From: Berghia stephanieae
Taxonomy: Eukaryota; Mollusca; Gastropoda; Nudibranchia; Aeolidiidae
Assembly (NCBI GenBank): GCA_034508935.3
Contig: CM067445.1
Coordinates: 7,963,292 to 8,027,291 of the forward strand
DNA length: 64,000 nt
Direction of reading: 5' to 3'
The translations under genes were made by a program, and so were the position numbers. Each line of letters starts with the position of its first letter. The first letter of the stretch is position 1. Below are positions 45,233 through 58,700 of the stretch, piece by piece. Under the pieces are notes generated by a model that searched no databases, was not told the DNA's origin, and saw only the letters and a program-made list of their open reading frames with translations.

Positions 45233-45900
45233 CAAGGGACTTGGCCGATTGACTGCGAATGCTATCAGAAAGCTTTGCATTTACTACGATCTGGCCATTC
45301 GTACTCAAATGCTGCTGCTGAAATGAGGAAGGCAATTCTAGCAAGTCTCTATCATTGCTACTCAACAGATGACAACTGACAACCCTCAGCACAGATACTG
45401 TCCCCCAGGTCCAGGTTAGTGGTGCTTCTACAAAAATGCTCTTGCAGATCATGGGTTACCATTCGACCACCAGAAGAGAGTTCACACTCCTCTTGATTAC
45501 AACCTTCTCCACGAACATCTCTGGCCAATTTACAAATGCCTTTCATCAACACTCTTCTTGTTTGCTGTGAAAACACGCCACACAGAACAACAACAAGAAT
45601 TGTAAACAAAGCAGCCACAGCTCTGTGTGGCCCTAGTGCAGAAAATCATCCCTCCACAGTCGTAAATGTGTCGATTTTGCCCTTCACTCTGCTGAAGGAG
45701 AGTTCAACTTTGGACTGACCTTCACTCTGCACCTTCAGACCTTGCTTGACGTTTTGCTGCGGTGAAAGCCAAGAAGCGACTCAGTAAAAGCCACGAGCAG
45801 TATCAGATAGCTGAGAAACAACAAAGAAAGAAGAGGAAATAGGCCCTTGCCTTGGCTCAGGCTGAAGCAGAGGAAGGGGAATGTGCGGATTATTCCCACA
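45233..45900 (+). pseudogene. M5: C-terminal part of a Mutator-like transposase
   Basis: Close copy of M4 (GLGRLTAN-like start, MRKAILASLYHCYSTDDN, then HRYCPPGPG in a better frame than M4, and the same Lys/Arg-rich tail). U9+M4 and U10+M5 therefore form a segmental duplication of about 1.4 kb spaced about 2.5 kb apart. Confidence 0.7.
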
Positions 45901-47557
45901 GCATGTTCTAACAAGTGGATTACCTTTGTTCTGGTGAGGCTGAGGGAGCCTCTTATCTACAGCCTGTGGTTCTCCATGGAGGAGCTTTTGAAGATTCTCA
46001 TCACCAAGATTCTTAGGGCAGATGCCATGCTTGGATCTGACATCACCAATGTGAGATTATTTTATTTTAGAGGGAATAGTTTTTTTTCCATTATATAGTC
46101 ATTTTTTAAAGAAATGCATTGTCTATTGAACTTTCATAAAGTGGGGAATTTTATATAAATAGTTCCTGGAATAGCAATTTTTATCATTGGAGCTTTAGTA
46201 CAGATATGTACTGTTGCTATTATTATTATTATATTATTGTCCCTCTTCACATTGAGGATGCCTGTTTTCTGATTTTTTTTACATAATGGATTTGGGATTT
46301 TTACAGCGCTTTCTCCCGGCCTAACTGTCTTTTATTGTCCGTCCGTCCAAGTGGGTCTAGAGCTATATTGTATGGGAAGGGTGCTTTGCAAATTAATTAC
46401 ATTATTATTATTGCTGTTTTTATTTTTCTTATTATTATTATCTCTGTATATTTTCAATCTTTGGTAACCCTCTTTGAATATGCACTTTTCTTATTCCATC
46501 ATTAGCTCGACTGTCCTGATGCACAGCTACAAAAAGAAGATGAGGATCTTGGTGTTGGGGTGGATGCTATGGATTTTATCGAAAATGCCCAAGTCAACCA
46601 TCTCAGGCCAGAGAAACTGAAATTATTCTACAGTGAGGTAAGGGAGTGCCTTACAGTGTGTATCCAGTATCTGCAGAAGGTCCTCCCATGGGATGAGAAA
46701 CTTCTAAAAACCATCAGAATTGTCCATCCTTCAAATCAACCATTAGCCAATGGGAGGAGACTTACTTTACCTCCTCAGAAGATATCCAGCATTGGTTCAG
46801 AGTGAGTTTAATTGTTGTTGTTGTTAGTGTTTCTTTGATTTGATTCAGTTGTTTTTGTTTTTTTTCTTTTCTTTTATTATATGTTATTTTCTAACGTCAT
46901 AGGTTTGGTTCAGATTTCTCTTAATTCATTTTTCTTGCTCCTCTCACAGATTTTTGTTATATCTCTAATTTCCAGTTATTTTTCTGATTTTTTTTGTTTG
47001 ACTTCGATAAATACCATAATCATCATTGACGTCCACCTTTTGAATCTCATCTTTGTCCAAGTTTTCCTCCTGAAGAGTTTGAAACTCTGCTCTCCTTTTT
47101 GATTTCCACACTCCAGTATATTGCTGCTTTTAAAGCCACATATTTTAAGCAATCATATTTTATATTTCAATTATTTTCAGCTGGGCACTGTCTGGATGAC
47201 TGTCTGACACAATTAGAGCTGTACAAAGTGACAGATGTCTCTTCCATTGTTGAAGACAGGGTGGACAGGTACTGGGTAAGAGTGAAGGAAAAATATCCTA
47301 CAATGGCTGGACTCTGTAGGATCGTGCTGGGTCTACTGACAATACCACACAGCTCAGCAGCCTGTGAGAGAGTTTTCTCTTTGGTCAGGCGTAATCTGAC
47401 AGAGCAAAGACCCAACCTTGGAGATCAGTCCCTGGAGGCCATTCTTGTACTGAAGTCAAGTGGACAAGACTTCAACACCAGGATCACTGGACTAAAGGCC
47501 CTGGATAAGGCTGCCTTGGACAGCTTGAAATCATCCACAAGGGCTCAGCTGCGCTGA
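45901..47557 (+). pseudogene. hAT transposase, C-terminal part
   Basis: Three exon-like stretches. 45930-46049 reads LREPLIYSLWFSMEELLKI and ADAMLGSDITN before GTGAG. About 46505-46803 reads LDCPDAQLQKEDEDLGVGVD, HLRPEKLKLFYSEVRE and KVLPWDEKLLKTIR. 47180-47557 holds the hAT dimerisation domain (RYWVRVKEKYPTMAGL, LLTIPHSSAACERVFSLVRR, NLTEQRPNLGDQSLEAIL). The gene would dimerise and cut as hAT enzymes do, but the N-terminal BED finger and catalytic core are not here. A piece of a similar enzyme's core lies at 23118-23278. The last exon is uninterrupted, so decay is modest. Confidence 0.8.
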
Positions 47558-47948
47558 TTGTACCATAGTTTTTCTTTTTCTTTCTTTCTATATTGCCAAA
47601 TTTTTACTTTACTTTTTCCATTGTTGTCCAGTCATTGTTTTTTGTTTTTTTTGTTTTGTGCTCCCCCTTCAATTAAGTATCATGCATTTTACAATCAGCT
47701 GGCTGAGCATTTCATTATGGGTAAGTTTTTTGTTTTTGTATTTCTATATAAGTGCATGTTGGACTTAAATTTGTTGTGTTTGCTTGCATTTGCGTATTTT
47801 TTACGTCCGCGCGACGTTGTTTTTCCCCCATGGAAAACTCCTCTTTGGGCTTTTAAATTCCTGAGCAATGCCCAAAACCCCTGTGAGCTAAATTTGGAGA
47901 GGGCGTCTCTGGCAATGATAATAAAAGCATTGCCCAGTGAACGCAACA

Positions 47949-48076
47949 GTGTTGAGTGTGGAAGTGACCACATGTGTTGAGTGTGGAAGTGACCATGTGT
48001 GTTGAGTGTGGAAGTGACCATGTGTGTTGAGTGTGAAAGTGACTATGTGTGTTGAGCGTGGAAGTGACCACGAGTG
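47949..48076. repeat. 25-bp minisatellite, second locus
   Basis: Five units of the same repeat as at 43985-44123, in the same orientation, about 390 bp after the hAT stop. Confidence 0.9.
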
Positions 48077-49610
48077 TTGACAAATTTTAGGGTGATGTGA
48101 ATGTGTTACGATGAGTTGCATTTCTTTTGTTTCTATGATTAATTATGTTTCCTTTATTTCCCCATTTTAGTGGTCCAGCTGATTTGGAGTCAAAGCCAGA
48201 AACAATTTGTTACTTTATTTGAACACAGTGGACCAAAGCTAGTTACATTTTGATTGTAAATTCTAGATTGTTCTTGGATGAAGCCAGAGACATTATTCTC
48301 TTTGAGTAACATTTCTTTACCGATAAGTTCCAGCCAAAGTTGTGGAAAATTTTCATTTTCTGATATTCGCCCAAAGCATATTACATTACATTATTTATTG
48401 AGAACTTTTCAGTTGAACCAAAAGTAGCTCTAAATGACTAGATACAACATTCCTGTTGTAGAAAATATGTTGGTTGGAACAGAAATTATCACAATTAGCT
48501 CAACAAAGAGTATATTATCCGAGATCCATTCTCTTTTCTTTTAAAATAATGTACAACAAGATTCACCAAACGCAAAACGGTTTTGTTTTTGAGATTTTTG
48601 TCAACATCATTTGTGAAGTCAACATGAAACGACAAACACAGCCTGCTGTAATTGTGAAAAAGTCCCTCTGATCCGAGAATGAAGTTCTTTATGTTCAATA
48701 TATTGCCTACTTTATTGACAGAGGGGAAATCACCCCCCCCCCCCCCCGACTCCACCTGACTGTCTTTCGGACTTCAAACATTAACGTTGTCATTTCTCAA
48801 TTGACTACAGACCAATCATTTATAAAATTACTTCACTGATGTGTAATTCAAACAAAAAGAAAAAAAACATCACCATGAATTAATTGCATTTGACTGTGGA
48901 TAACTCATTTACGAAATGACATTCACTAGACAAATTCTGACACAGCCCTAAAAATCAAATTATTATAAAAAATTATAAAATTATAACCAAAAATCACAGC
49001 TGTAGGTGACTAAAACGAGGAAAGCTTTGAAAGATTCCCTTCAAGCCTATATTTCCTACATCAACCACTAATATTGGAGCAATTGAGATGATACATCATT
49101 ATTGATACTCTAGCTAACTTCTGGACAGTGGGAAACTGCACCTTATTTGTTCCACCACACATCACGTCTCTTACTGCCAGTACATTGGATATGGAGAAAG
49201 GGGTAACTTTTTTGAAGGAGGAGATTCCTACCCCAACTCCAAAATCCCAGATTTTCACGGATACGAGGAAAGCCATCAGCACTGATAAACTACTTACACA
49301 TTACAAAAGTGGAATCAGAACGCCTGAAAATAGGAATTTGAGACAAAAAATAGGAATTTCATCTCTTTCACCCCACCCCCTCTGCTCCTTTTTATTCTTA
49401 CCATTATCATCTTTTATGAAAATCGGAATTTTAGAGACAATGGCGGAATAGTACAAAAAGGAAGAGTGAAAATAGGAATGATTCCGCCAAAAGCGGAAGG
49501 GTTGGCAGGTATGACTTACATTTAACTACGAAAACATGCTTACAAAATGACTACAGAATGGAAATTCTTACACAATCCTAAATATTCTAATAATAAATTA
49601 CTTGAGTCCA
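48077..49610. other. Spacer and bmb 3' flank
   Basis: No gene recognised between the hAT fragment and the bmb stop. A C run sits at about 48733-48747. On the minus strand a possible polyadenylation signal AATAAA lies at 49391-49396, about 215 bp beyond the bmb stop. Confidence 0.4.
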
Positions 49611-49728
49611 TCATCTGACAGAGACGTGTCTCCTACAAAAATCTGATCCCCCGATGACTGGAAGTCGACATTGTGTCCCTGCAATAGTGTTGGCTGTGCA
49701 TCTTGTTGAAGGGGTCAGGCTCGATGAC
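49611..49728 (-). CDS. bmb: bmb last exon with Cys/His motif
   Basis: Acceptor TCTACTTCAG. Begins by completing an Arg codon and reads SSSLTPSTRCTANTIAG, TQCRLPVIGGSDFCRRH, VSVR and stop. The spacing C-x9-C-x10-C-x2-H could bind zinc. Confidence 0.8.
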
Positions 49729-52700
49729 CTGAAGTAGAGATAATCAAAATTATCAACAACTTTGAAATGCTCAGTATAAAATTCAAGGCTCTTCCACACA
49801 ATGAATCTTACCGATATGTCAAGATTGTGCTAACCAATAAGACGTGCCAATTACTTCTGTCGTCTGTCTGCAATTTAAGAGATGTATTCATGTCTTTTTT
49901 ATTAACTGAAGAAGAGTTTTGAGCCCGAACCATTTCAAGTTTTGTATTTTCTTCTTTTATGAAGTAGTTCTATTCATTACTTTCTAGTCTACAGCTTCTG
50001 GCAGCTTTCTATCCCCAAACATTAGCCAATCTCCTTCTATCAGCTTTCTATCCCCATACATTAGCCAATCTCCTTCTAGCAGCTTTCTATCCCCATACAT
50101 TAGCCAATCTCCTTCTAGCAGTTTTCTATCCCCTTACATTAGCCAATCTCCCTCTAGCAGCTTTCTATCCCCATACAGTAGCCAATCTCCTCCTAGCAGC
50201 TTTCTATCCCCATACATTAGCCTATCTTCTTCTAGCAGCTTTCTATCCCCATACATAAGCCTATATTCTTCTAGCAAGTTTCTATCCCCATAAATTAGCC
50301 AATCTCCTTCAAGCAGCTTTCTATCCCCATACATTAGCCAACCTCCTCCTAGCAGCTTTCTATCCCATACATTAGCCTATCTGTATTTCTCTTCAATTAA
50401 GTATAATTTTTAATAAAAACCTATATATAAGAAAAAATGCAACCATTTCACCTTCAAAAAAAAAAAAAAAAATTCTAACTTAACCAAAACAAGAAAATCA
50501 AAAATGTTTCAAAATCCATTGAGAGAAAATTTTAAAAAACATAACTGGCCTAAGAACCTCCTTAACATGAAAAAAAAAACAAAAAAAAAAACAGGAATAA
50601 CATGAAAAAAAAAAAAAAAAAAAAAAAAAAAAGAATTTTGAAACATCTTTATAGGATTAATACCTTGAATCATTTGCAAGGGGAGTTCCTGCCCTTGATG
50701 ATGACCTAGATGGAGCTCTAAAGCCTCTCCCTCCATTATTCAGTATATTCCGTCTTGGTGAAAATTGGTCCTGCAAGATCAAGTGTTTTTGCAAAATGAT
50801 TTGTGATGAAAATAAAACATCTTTGGTCGGTTTATACTGGCGCCTACATTATTTTATTATTGACTTGTATGTCTATTAATTGGTAGCTTCAATTACATGT
50901 TTTGTGTCTTTGTTAAAATATGTCCATGACAAATTTCCCCTTGGGGACGAATAAAGGGAATTTATCATTGATCAAAATGCAAGTTTTTCCAACCATATTT
51001 ATATGAAATGAATTGAATTATCACTTTAAAAGACTTAACAAATAATAAAGTATAGATTAAATTAGAAGACATCTCTACTTTTGAGAATAATTTATAAATT
51101 TTAAATTATGTCCTTCATAAGTTTTGCTGGATCTGTAAGGAAAAACTGTCTGGCTAAAAATTCTGCATGAGAGGAAGGTGTGACATTGCCGATATTCTGA
51201 CTGTCTTCTGGCATCAAAGGGAAGTAAGACAAGGGTAAATTACAATCACACACGGCATCAAAGGGAAGTAAGACGAAGGTAAATTACAATCATACATGGC
51301 ATCAAAGGGAAGTAAGACCAGGGTAAATTACAATCATACATGGCATCAAAGGGAAGTAAGACAAGAATAAATTACAATCATACGCGGCATCAAAGGGAAG
51401 TAAGACGAAGGTAAATTACAATCATACATGGCATCAAAGGGAAGTAAGACCAGGGTAAATTACAATCATACACGGCATCAAAGGGAAGTAAGACCAGAGT
51501 AAATTACAATCATACATGGCATCAAAGGTAAGTAAGACCAGGGTAAATTACAATCATACATGGCATCAAAGGGAAGTAAGACCAGAGTAAATTACAATCA
51601 TACACGGCATCAAAGGGAAGTAAGACGAGAGTAAATTACAATCATACACGGCATAAAAGGGAAGTAAGACCAGGGTAAATTACAATCATACACGGCATCA
51701 AAGGGAAGTAAGACAAGGGTAAATTACAATCATACACGGCATCAAAGGGAAGTAAGACGAGAGTAAATTACAATCATACACGGCATCAAAGGGAAGTAAG
51801 ACGAGAGTAAATTACAATCATACACGGCATCAAAGGGAAGTAAGACCAGGGTAAATTACAATCATACACGACATCAAAGGGAAGTAAGACGAGAGTAAAT
51901 TACAATCATACACGGCATCAAAGGGAAGTAAGACGAGAGTAAATTACAATCATACACGGCATCAAAGGGAAGTAAGACGAGAGTAAATTACAATCATACA
52001 CGGCATAAAAGGGAAGTAAGACCAGGGTAAATTACAATCATACACGGCATCAAAGGAAGTAAGACAAGGGTAAATTACAATCATACACGGCAACAAAGGA
52101 AAGGAAGACAAGGTTAAATTACAATCATACATGGCATCAAAGGGAAGTAAGACCAGGGTAAATTACAATCATACACGGCATCAAAGGGAAGTAAGACCAG
52201 AGTAAATTACAATCATACACGGCATAAAAGGGAAGTAAGACCAGGGTAAATTACAATCATACACGGCATCAAAGGGAAGTAAGACAAGGGTAAATTACAA
52301 TCATACACGGCATCAAAGGGAAGTAAGACAAGGGTAAATTACAATCATACACGGCAACAAAGGAAAGGAAGACAAGGTTAAATTACAATCATACATAGCA
52401 TCAAAGGAAAGTAAGACAAGGGTAAAATATAGCATGAATAAAATCAGTCTACAGAACTCTCACCAAGTGGAGATTCAACGCAAACTCACCTCTACAGGAC
52501 TAATATCTGGTGTGTCTTCTCTGTCTTGTCTCAGTCTCACACCAGAGGGAGGAGTCACGGGACGAAAACTTGTCTCATGAACAGCCGACCCATTCGCTCT
52601 TGGGCCCTGTTGTTCCCTTTCATTAACTTTGTGTCCAAAGAATAAAAGAAAAAGTTGATTTAGCATTACTTCCTAAAATTTGAATCATAATTCTTTCCTC

Positions 52701-55700
52701 ACAAGATTATCACATTGCCCAATCTTGCTGTATTTAGGATGAAAGGATGTTTTATAGTTATAGCTGAGTCCTCGGAAAAGGCTCTTTACTCACATTCTCT
52801 CACTGTACTCGGGTGTAAAACGAGTATCTGGTCAACAACAGCGTTGGCTTTGTCAGAAAAATTGTAAAGTCGCTTAACAGGCGTCCTGTCTTGTTCTATA
52901 TGTTCTGTATAGCTGTGGGTCATTGACCCTTTGTAAACCGCTTTGACCATGTTTAGTAGATATTGCGCGATATATATATATATTTTTGTTTTTAACGGTT
53001 TTACAGCACGACACATATTGAGGTCATTTCTGTCCAGTAAAAAGGCAGAAAATGGTATAGTAAAAACTTTAGACACAAGACAGGTAAGACAAAGGGGAAT
53101 GGTACATATAGAGGGAATAGATTTAGATTTCAAGAGCATACTAATACTACCATTGTGCATAGTTTGAGATCATCTAAAAGTCTATCTGCACAGGATCCCA
53201 CTAAGAGGAACACAGGATCCCACTAAGAGGAACACACTCAAATGCTTATAAATAACACAGAGATGGTTTATAAGACAAAAAATTATCATCTCCCAAAACT
53301 ATAACTATACATTTGACTGTTTCCCTCCCAGCCAAGGACTCCGACAAGGGAAAGGACAAAACCAAGTAATCTCATTTCAAGACAATAACAAAATGCATGT
53401 TGGAAAACAGATATAGGGGGATAGAAGACTTGAGTGACTTCCCTGTCCACTATGGAAGGTCAGGAACCAACCCAGGTATAGGGGGATAGAAGACACAGTA
53501 GATGACTTCCCTGACCACTATGGGAGGTCAGGAACCAACCCAGGTATAGGGGGATAGAAGACACAGTAGGTGACTTCCCTGACCACTATGGGAGGTCAGG
53601 AACCAACCCAGGTATAGGGGGATAGAAGACACAGTAGGTGACTTCCCTGACCACTATGGGAGGTCAGGAACCAACCCAGGTATAGGGGGATAGAAGACAC
53701 GGTGAGTGACTTCCCTATCTACTATGGGAGGTCAGGAACCAACCCAGAGATAATGTCACAAGTCAGGCGACCACTTCACATCCGAGTGAGGTAAGAAAAT
53801 GTAAGTAAAAATAAAAATATATAAATATATTTACAGAGGTAGACAATCTCGTGATGAGATCAATTAGTGTATTGTATTCTTCCCTGGACAAAGGACAACT
53901 CTCTCTTGTAGAAGTGGATGAAAACACCTGCCTGACACTGACCACACGAGGGTACCGGTGACCAATTCCAAACCTTTTATTTATCCACACTAAAAATTTG
54001 AATCCTGAAAATTGTGTAGAAAATCAAAATATTAATTTTTCAAACTATTTATCAAAAGTGGTAGATGCAATGTTGTTGTTGGCTGAAGAAGGGTTTTGAG
54101 CCTGAAACATTCCGTATTTGCCGCGTTGTTCATTTTTGAAGCTGTTATATTCATTTTTGTTCATTACTAGATGCAATGCGAATGTTACGAGAAGAATAAA
54201 ACTAATTAATCAGTGCTGTTGGTGACACAAAGTGAAAAAGGAGGGAAAATTTCCCCTTAGGTCCCCTTGTTTTAAAACTGCATTAACCCCATATTTAGAG
54301 CATAGTCAGAAAACTAATCACAATTATCATCTTTAACTTCTAGCCATGACCAATTGAATTTATTCCTCACATCTTTATCGACGCTCGACAAGTCTGAATT
54401 GCCTGAATTGCAATCCACGAACAGCTCAGGCATTGTGAGAACATTAGAATAATGTAGCAATGAGCAAATTTGATTTTCAATCAGTTATTGACAGAAAAAA
54501 AAAACTGAAATAATTATGACTTCTGGCCAATACACTGAATTATTAAGTAAGAGAAGTTTGTTTTTTGTTTTTAAGGGTTTTACGGCGCTTGCAACACATT
54601 AAGGTCATATCAGCGCCAGTAAAAAGGAAGAAAATGGGATAGTAAAAAGTTCTAGAATTACAATTAAAGCACAAAAGAAAAGGTGAGACAAAGGGGAATT
54701 GGTTCAAATAGGGAACAGATGTAGATTCCAAGAGCACACCGTCAAAGCACTTAGTTTGACATCACCTAAAAGTCTCATCCAGACACAAGCACAGGTCCCA
54801 AATAAGAGGAATACACTCAAATGTTTACAAATCGTATGATATAAAATGTAAACTAAACATAATACAATGCATAACAGAGAGATGATTTACAAGGAAAAAA
54901 ATACATCTCCCAAAACTATAACTATACATTCGACTGTTTCCCTCCCAGCCAAGGAACTTCGGCCAGGGCCAGGACAAAACCAAGTAATCTCATTCCAAGA
55001 CAACGACAGGAAACAATTGGAAACGGGTTGAGGGGATAGAAGACACAGCATGTACCTCCCTGCCCACTATGGGAGGTCAGGATCCCCACCCAGAAGTAAG
55101 AGAAGTGAATTATCATGAAGAAACTTCGGCAGGCGTAGCGGAAAACTCCAAAGAATCTAAATGAATGGTAAATCGCAACAGTAAACAGCAAGCTCACTTG
55201 AGCAAAACAGTGGCAGAAAACGTCCTGATTTGAATGGGAATTAATTATGCCACTTCCCATTGTTCCTTACAATTAGGTACCCAATCAGTGAAGAAATGGT
55301 CAACCAGTTTGTTTACAATGTGAGGCAATTGAAATATGCTTGTCGAAATCTATCCTAACTTTCGATTTAAAGGTGTCTTCCGGCTTTTGCATTTTAATTT
55401 TTCATACTTTTACTATCCACTTTGTAAATGTGGTCAATTTTGGCTTAGACGAAACAGTGAAATTTAAGGCTCGGCGGCTCAGTTAAAATTGGCTACCGTT
55501 GGGATCACGACAGGTTTGGAAAGTGAAAAAATAATTGAACAAAGGCTGTGTGAAAATACACAGGGATGTGTTTAGACACACCAATTCTAAAAAGCATCGC
55601 TTAGCCTTGGCAATATATCCATCGTTAATATAAACGGCCCCATGAGCTATGTGTAGCACTGTGGAACATTCCTAATTACTTTACTGTCATTCGACTGGGT

Positions 55701-58700
55701 TTTTAAATAAAATTAAAAATTATGGTCATTCGACCACGATTTGTGAATTCTTTCTTTCTTCACTTCTATCTTTCTCTCTTTCCTTTTTTAAAATAATTGA
55801 ATTTGACAAATTGACTGATTTCAGTTAATTGACTAAGAATTTACAGGTCTAATATCCACAAGATAACATGCAAGTCTATCGGAATATTTGAATAGCAGTA
55901 ACGAGTGTGGAAATCCGCTAAGTAACAACGGGCATCTGGCAGCCATATTTATGGTCCAACCATAATTTTGTCTGCCAATCTGACATCAACGATAAAAAAA
56001 AAATTAAATTAAAATTACCAAAATAAACAGACATCAAGAAAACGGTGAGGCCAGCAAAATCCATGCTGTAATCATAATGCAACTCTGCAGCAACATTTCC
56101 TACGATGACGACCATCATGACTAGACGGATTGCCAGGGACACGTGTAGAAAGGTTGCCGTCATCACCAGCATGAAGAAATACGCCAGATGGAGGAGACAA
56201 CAGGTCACCGTCTTCAGCTTCATATCTGGAGTTGGAAACGAAAGGAAAAATGTTGCATTGAATCATGAATGTGTAGCAGAATGAAAATTATAAACATTGA
56301 AGCAGCTTCTCAGGGTTAAATATGGTATGAAGAATTCACAATTGTTTGAAAAACTAATTTCCAGCAAATTATCTGAATTAAAAATAAATACATTTTTTAA
56401 AAACCTAAAAATACAAACAAACCCTAGACTCATAGTAAGACAGGAAGGTTTATAAAAACAGACAAAATGCTCAACAGCATTTTACAATACAGATACAGAT
56501 AAAATAATCATTGATAACAAAGGAACAATTATATCACATTGCTAGTTGTAGAACACTAGCAATCTCCACAACCACAATTGTGTCATTAAAAAAACATTAC
56601 GCCCTTCCACCACGACATCATTAGATACCATCACCTTGGCATTCCATGAAGGAATATAGATAATCCATCAAACAGGATATCTGATGTCAACAGGAATCAC
56701 TCAAGTTGTCACAGTGAACAAAATTGGGGGTTAATAATCTTGCCCAAGAAAAAACACAAAAGTGCCTGAAGCAGGGCTTGAACCCAGGACCTTCTGGGTC
56801 ACAGTGCAATGCCTTAACCACTCAGCCAGGGAGGAAAAAATGTTTAGTATAATCCAGTCCGCTTCCCAATTCATAAGTAAAAGTGAGCACCGCTCACATA
56901 GTCATGACACAGTAAAATAAAATCTTAGATCAAATAAAAATATGGCTTGTCAACAAATGTTATTTTCAAAGATTTTCTTCTTTTATTTTTTTTTTTTTTA
57001 AATGGCACTACTCTTAGTTTAATAAATTGTAATTTTCATAGCAGTTGGCATCTCTGAAGGAGCAAAACAAACTAATAGTTCCAACCTGTCCCTCCCAACA
57101 TCTGGGTGATCCAATTCACTCTGTCATCCAATTGGGATTTCAGAGCTTCCACGGCCCCCATTACAAATGTCATTGTCTTATTCATGCGGCCCAGATGGAC
57201 GGCCATGTCGGAATACTGGATCTCCAATTCCTCATACTTGGATAACAAGTTGCTTAAGCTGATATCTGAATACAAAGAGAGACAAAATACATATTATATA
57301 ATCAATTCATATTGGAAGTAACAAGGACTCTGAGTAGATGTAGATTTTAGGAAAAATCCATCATTGTCATCATCAATGTATTTAATGATCTTAACTACGC
57401 CAATACCACATTATCTCATTCATCTGTGGTGTTTCATTCATCCTGTTTTGCTGATAAAGGGGAAACCTGAAACGTTCATTTGATCTTGTTTTTGTAATTA
57501 AATTGAAGCTTACATTCAATTTCACACTATTATTTATATCAATGTGTATTTAAGACACTGACTACCCGATTTTCTCACTAACTTATGGCCTAGAAGCCAC
57601 TAACATATTTCTTCATTATAATCTTCTCTCTATTTTTGAAAATCTCATGCACCATTGCCCAAAGTTTACAATGTCACATATAATGCGCTATCTGTTATCA
57701 TGTAAAATTCCTTTCCATTAGATTACAAATGTCATAAACGACAAAGAAATAAGACAAAGATGGCTACTGTTTCCATATGACATGTCATGTTCATTTCCTA
57801 CTGGCAATTCTTTGGCAAGAAAAGTGAACAAGCATAAACTTTAATTCATTGACAAAATCTGTCTCTAATAACTTTTATAAGTGATTAGAAGTGTAGAATG
57901 AATCAGGCAAATATGAAGATCAAATTGATTAGAAGTGTGGAATGAATCAGGCAAATATGAAGATCAAATTGATTAGAAGTGTGGAATGAATCAGGCAAAT
58001 ATGAAGATCAAATTGATTAGAAGTGTGGAATGAATCAGGCAAATATGAAGATCAAATTGATTAGAAGTGTGGAATGAATCAGGCAAATATGAAGATCAAA
58101 TTGATTAGAAGTGTGGAATGAATCAGGCAAATATGAAGATCAAATTGATTAGAAGTGTGGAATGAATCAGGCAAATATGAAGATCAAATTGATTAGAAGT
58201 GTGGAATGAATCAGGCAAATATGAAGATCAAATTGATTAGAAGTGTGGAATGAATCAGGCAAATATGAAGATCAAATTGATTAGAAGTGTGGAATGAATC
58301 AGGCAAATATGAAGATCAAATTGATTAGAAGTGTGGAATGAATCAGGCAAATATGAAGATCAAATTGATTAGAAGTGTGGAATGAATCAGGCAAATATGA
58401 AGATCAAATTGATTAGAAGTGTGGAATGAATCAGGCAAATATGAAGATCAAATTGATTAGAAGTGTGGAATGAATCAGGCAAATATGAAGATCAAATTGA
58501 TTAGAAGTGTGGAATGAATCAGGCAAATATGAAGATCAAATTGATTAGAAGTGTGGAATGAATCAGGCAAATATGAAGATCAAATTGATTAGAAGTGTGG
58601 AATGAATCAGGCAAATATGACGATCAAATTGATTAGAAGTGTGGAATGAATCAGGCAAATATGAAGATCAAATTGATTAGAAGTGTGGAATGAATCAGGC

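Noticed and set aside
50134-50334. Open frame with 13-residue repeats (YGDRKLLEGDWLM)
   Set aside because: It is a 39-bp minisatellite inside a bmb intron; the open frame follows from the unit length.
55100-55260. Hydrophobic minus-strand frame (LLFTVAIYHSFRFFGVFRYA) as a further bmb membrane exon
   Set aside because: It can be entered in phase after a CTCAAG acceptor, but no usable donor follows before the SINE; only the 27-nt microexon option is listed, at low confidence.
56774-56833. Possible tRNA gene on the minus strand
   Set aside because: A and B boxes are present, but the body continues as a SINE and the cloverleaf is not complete.
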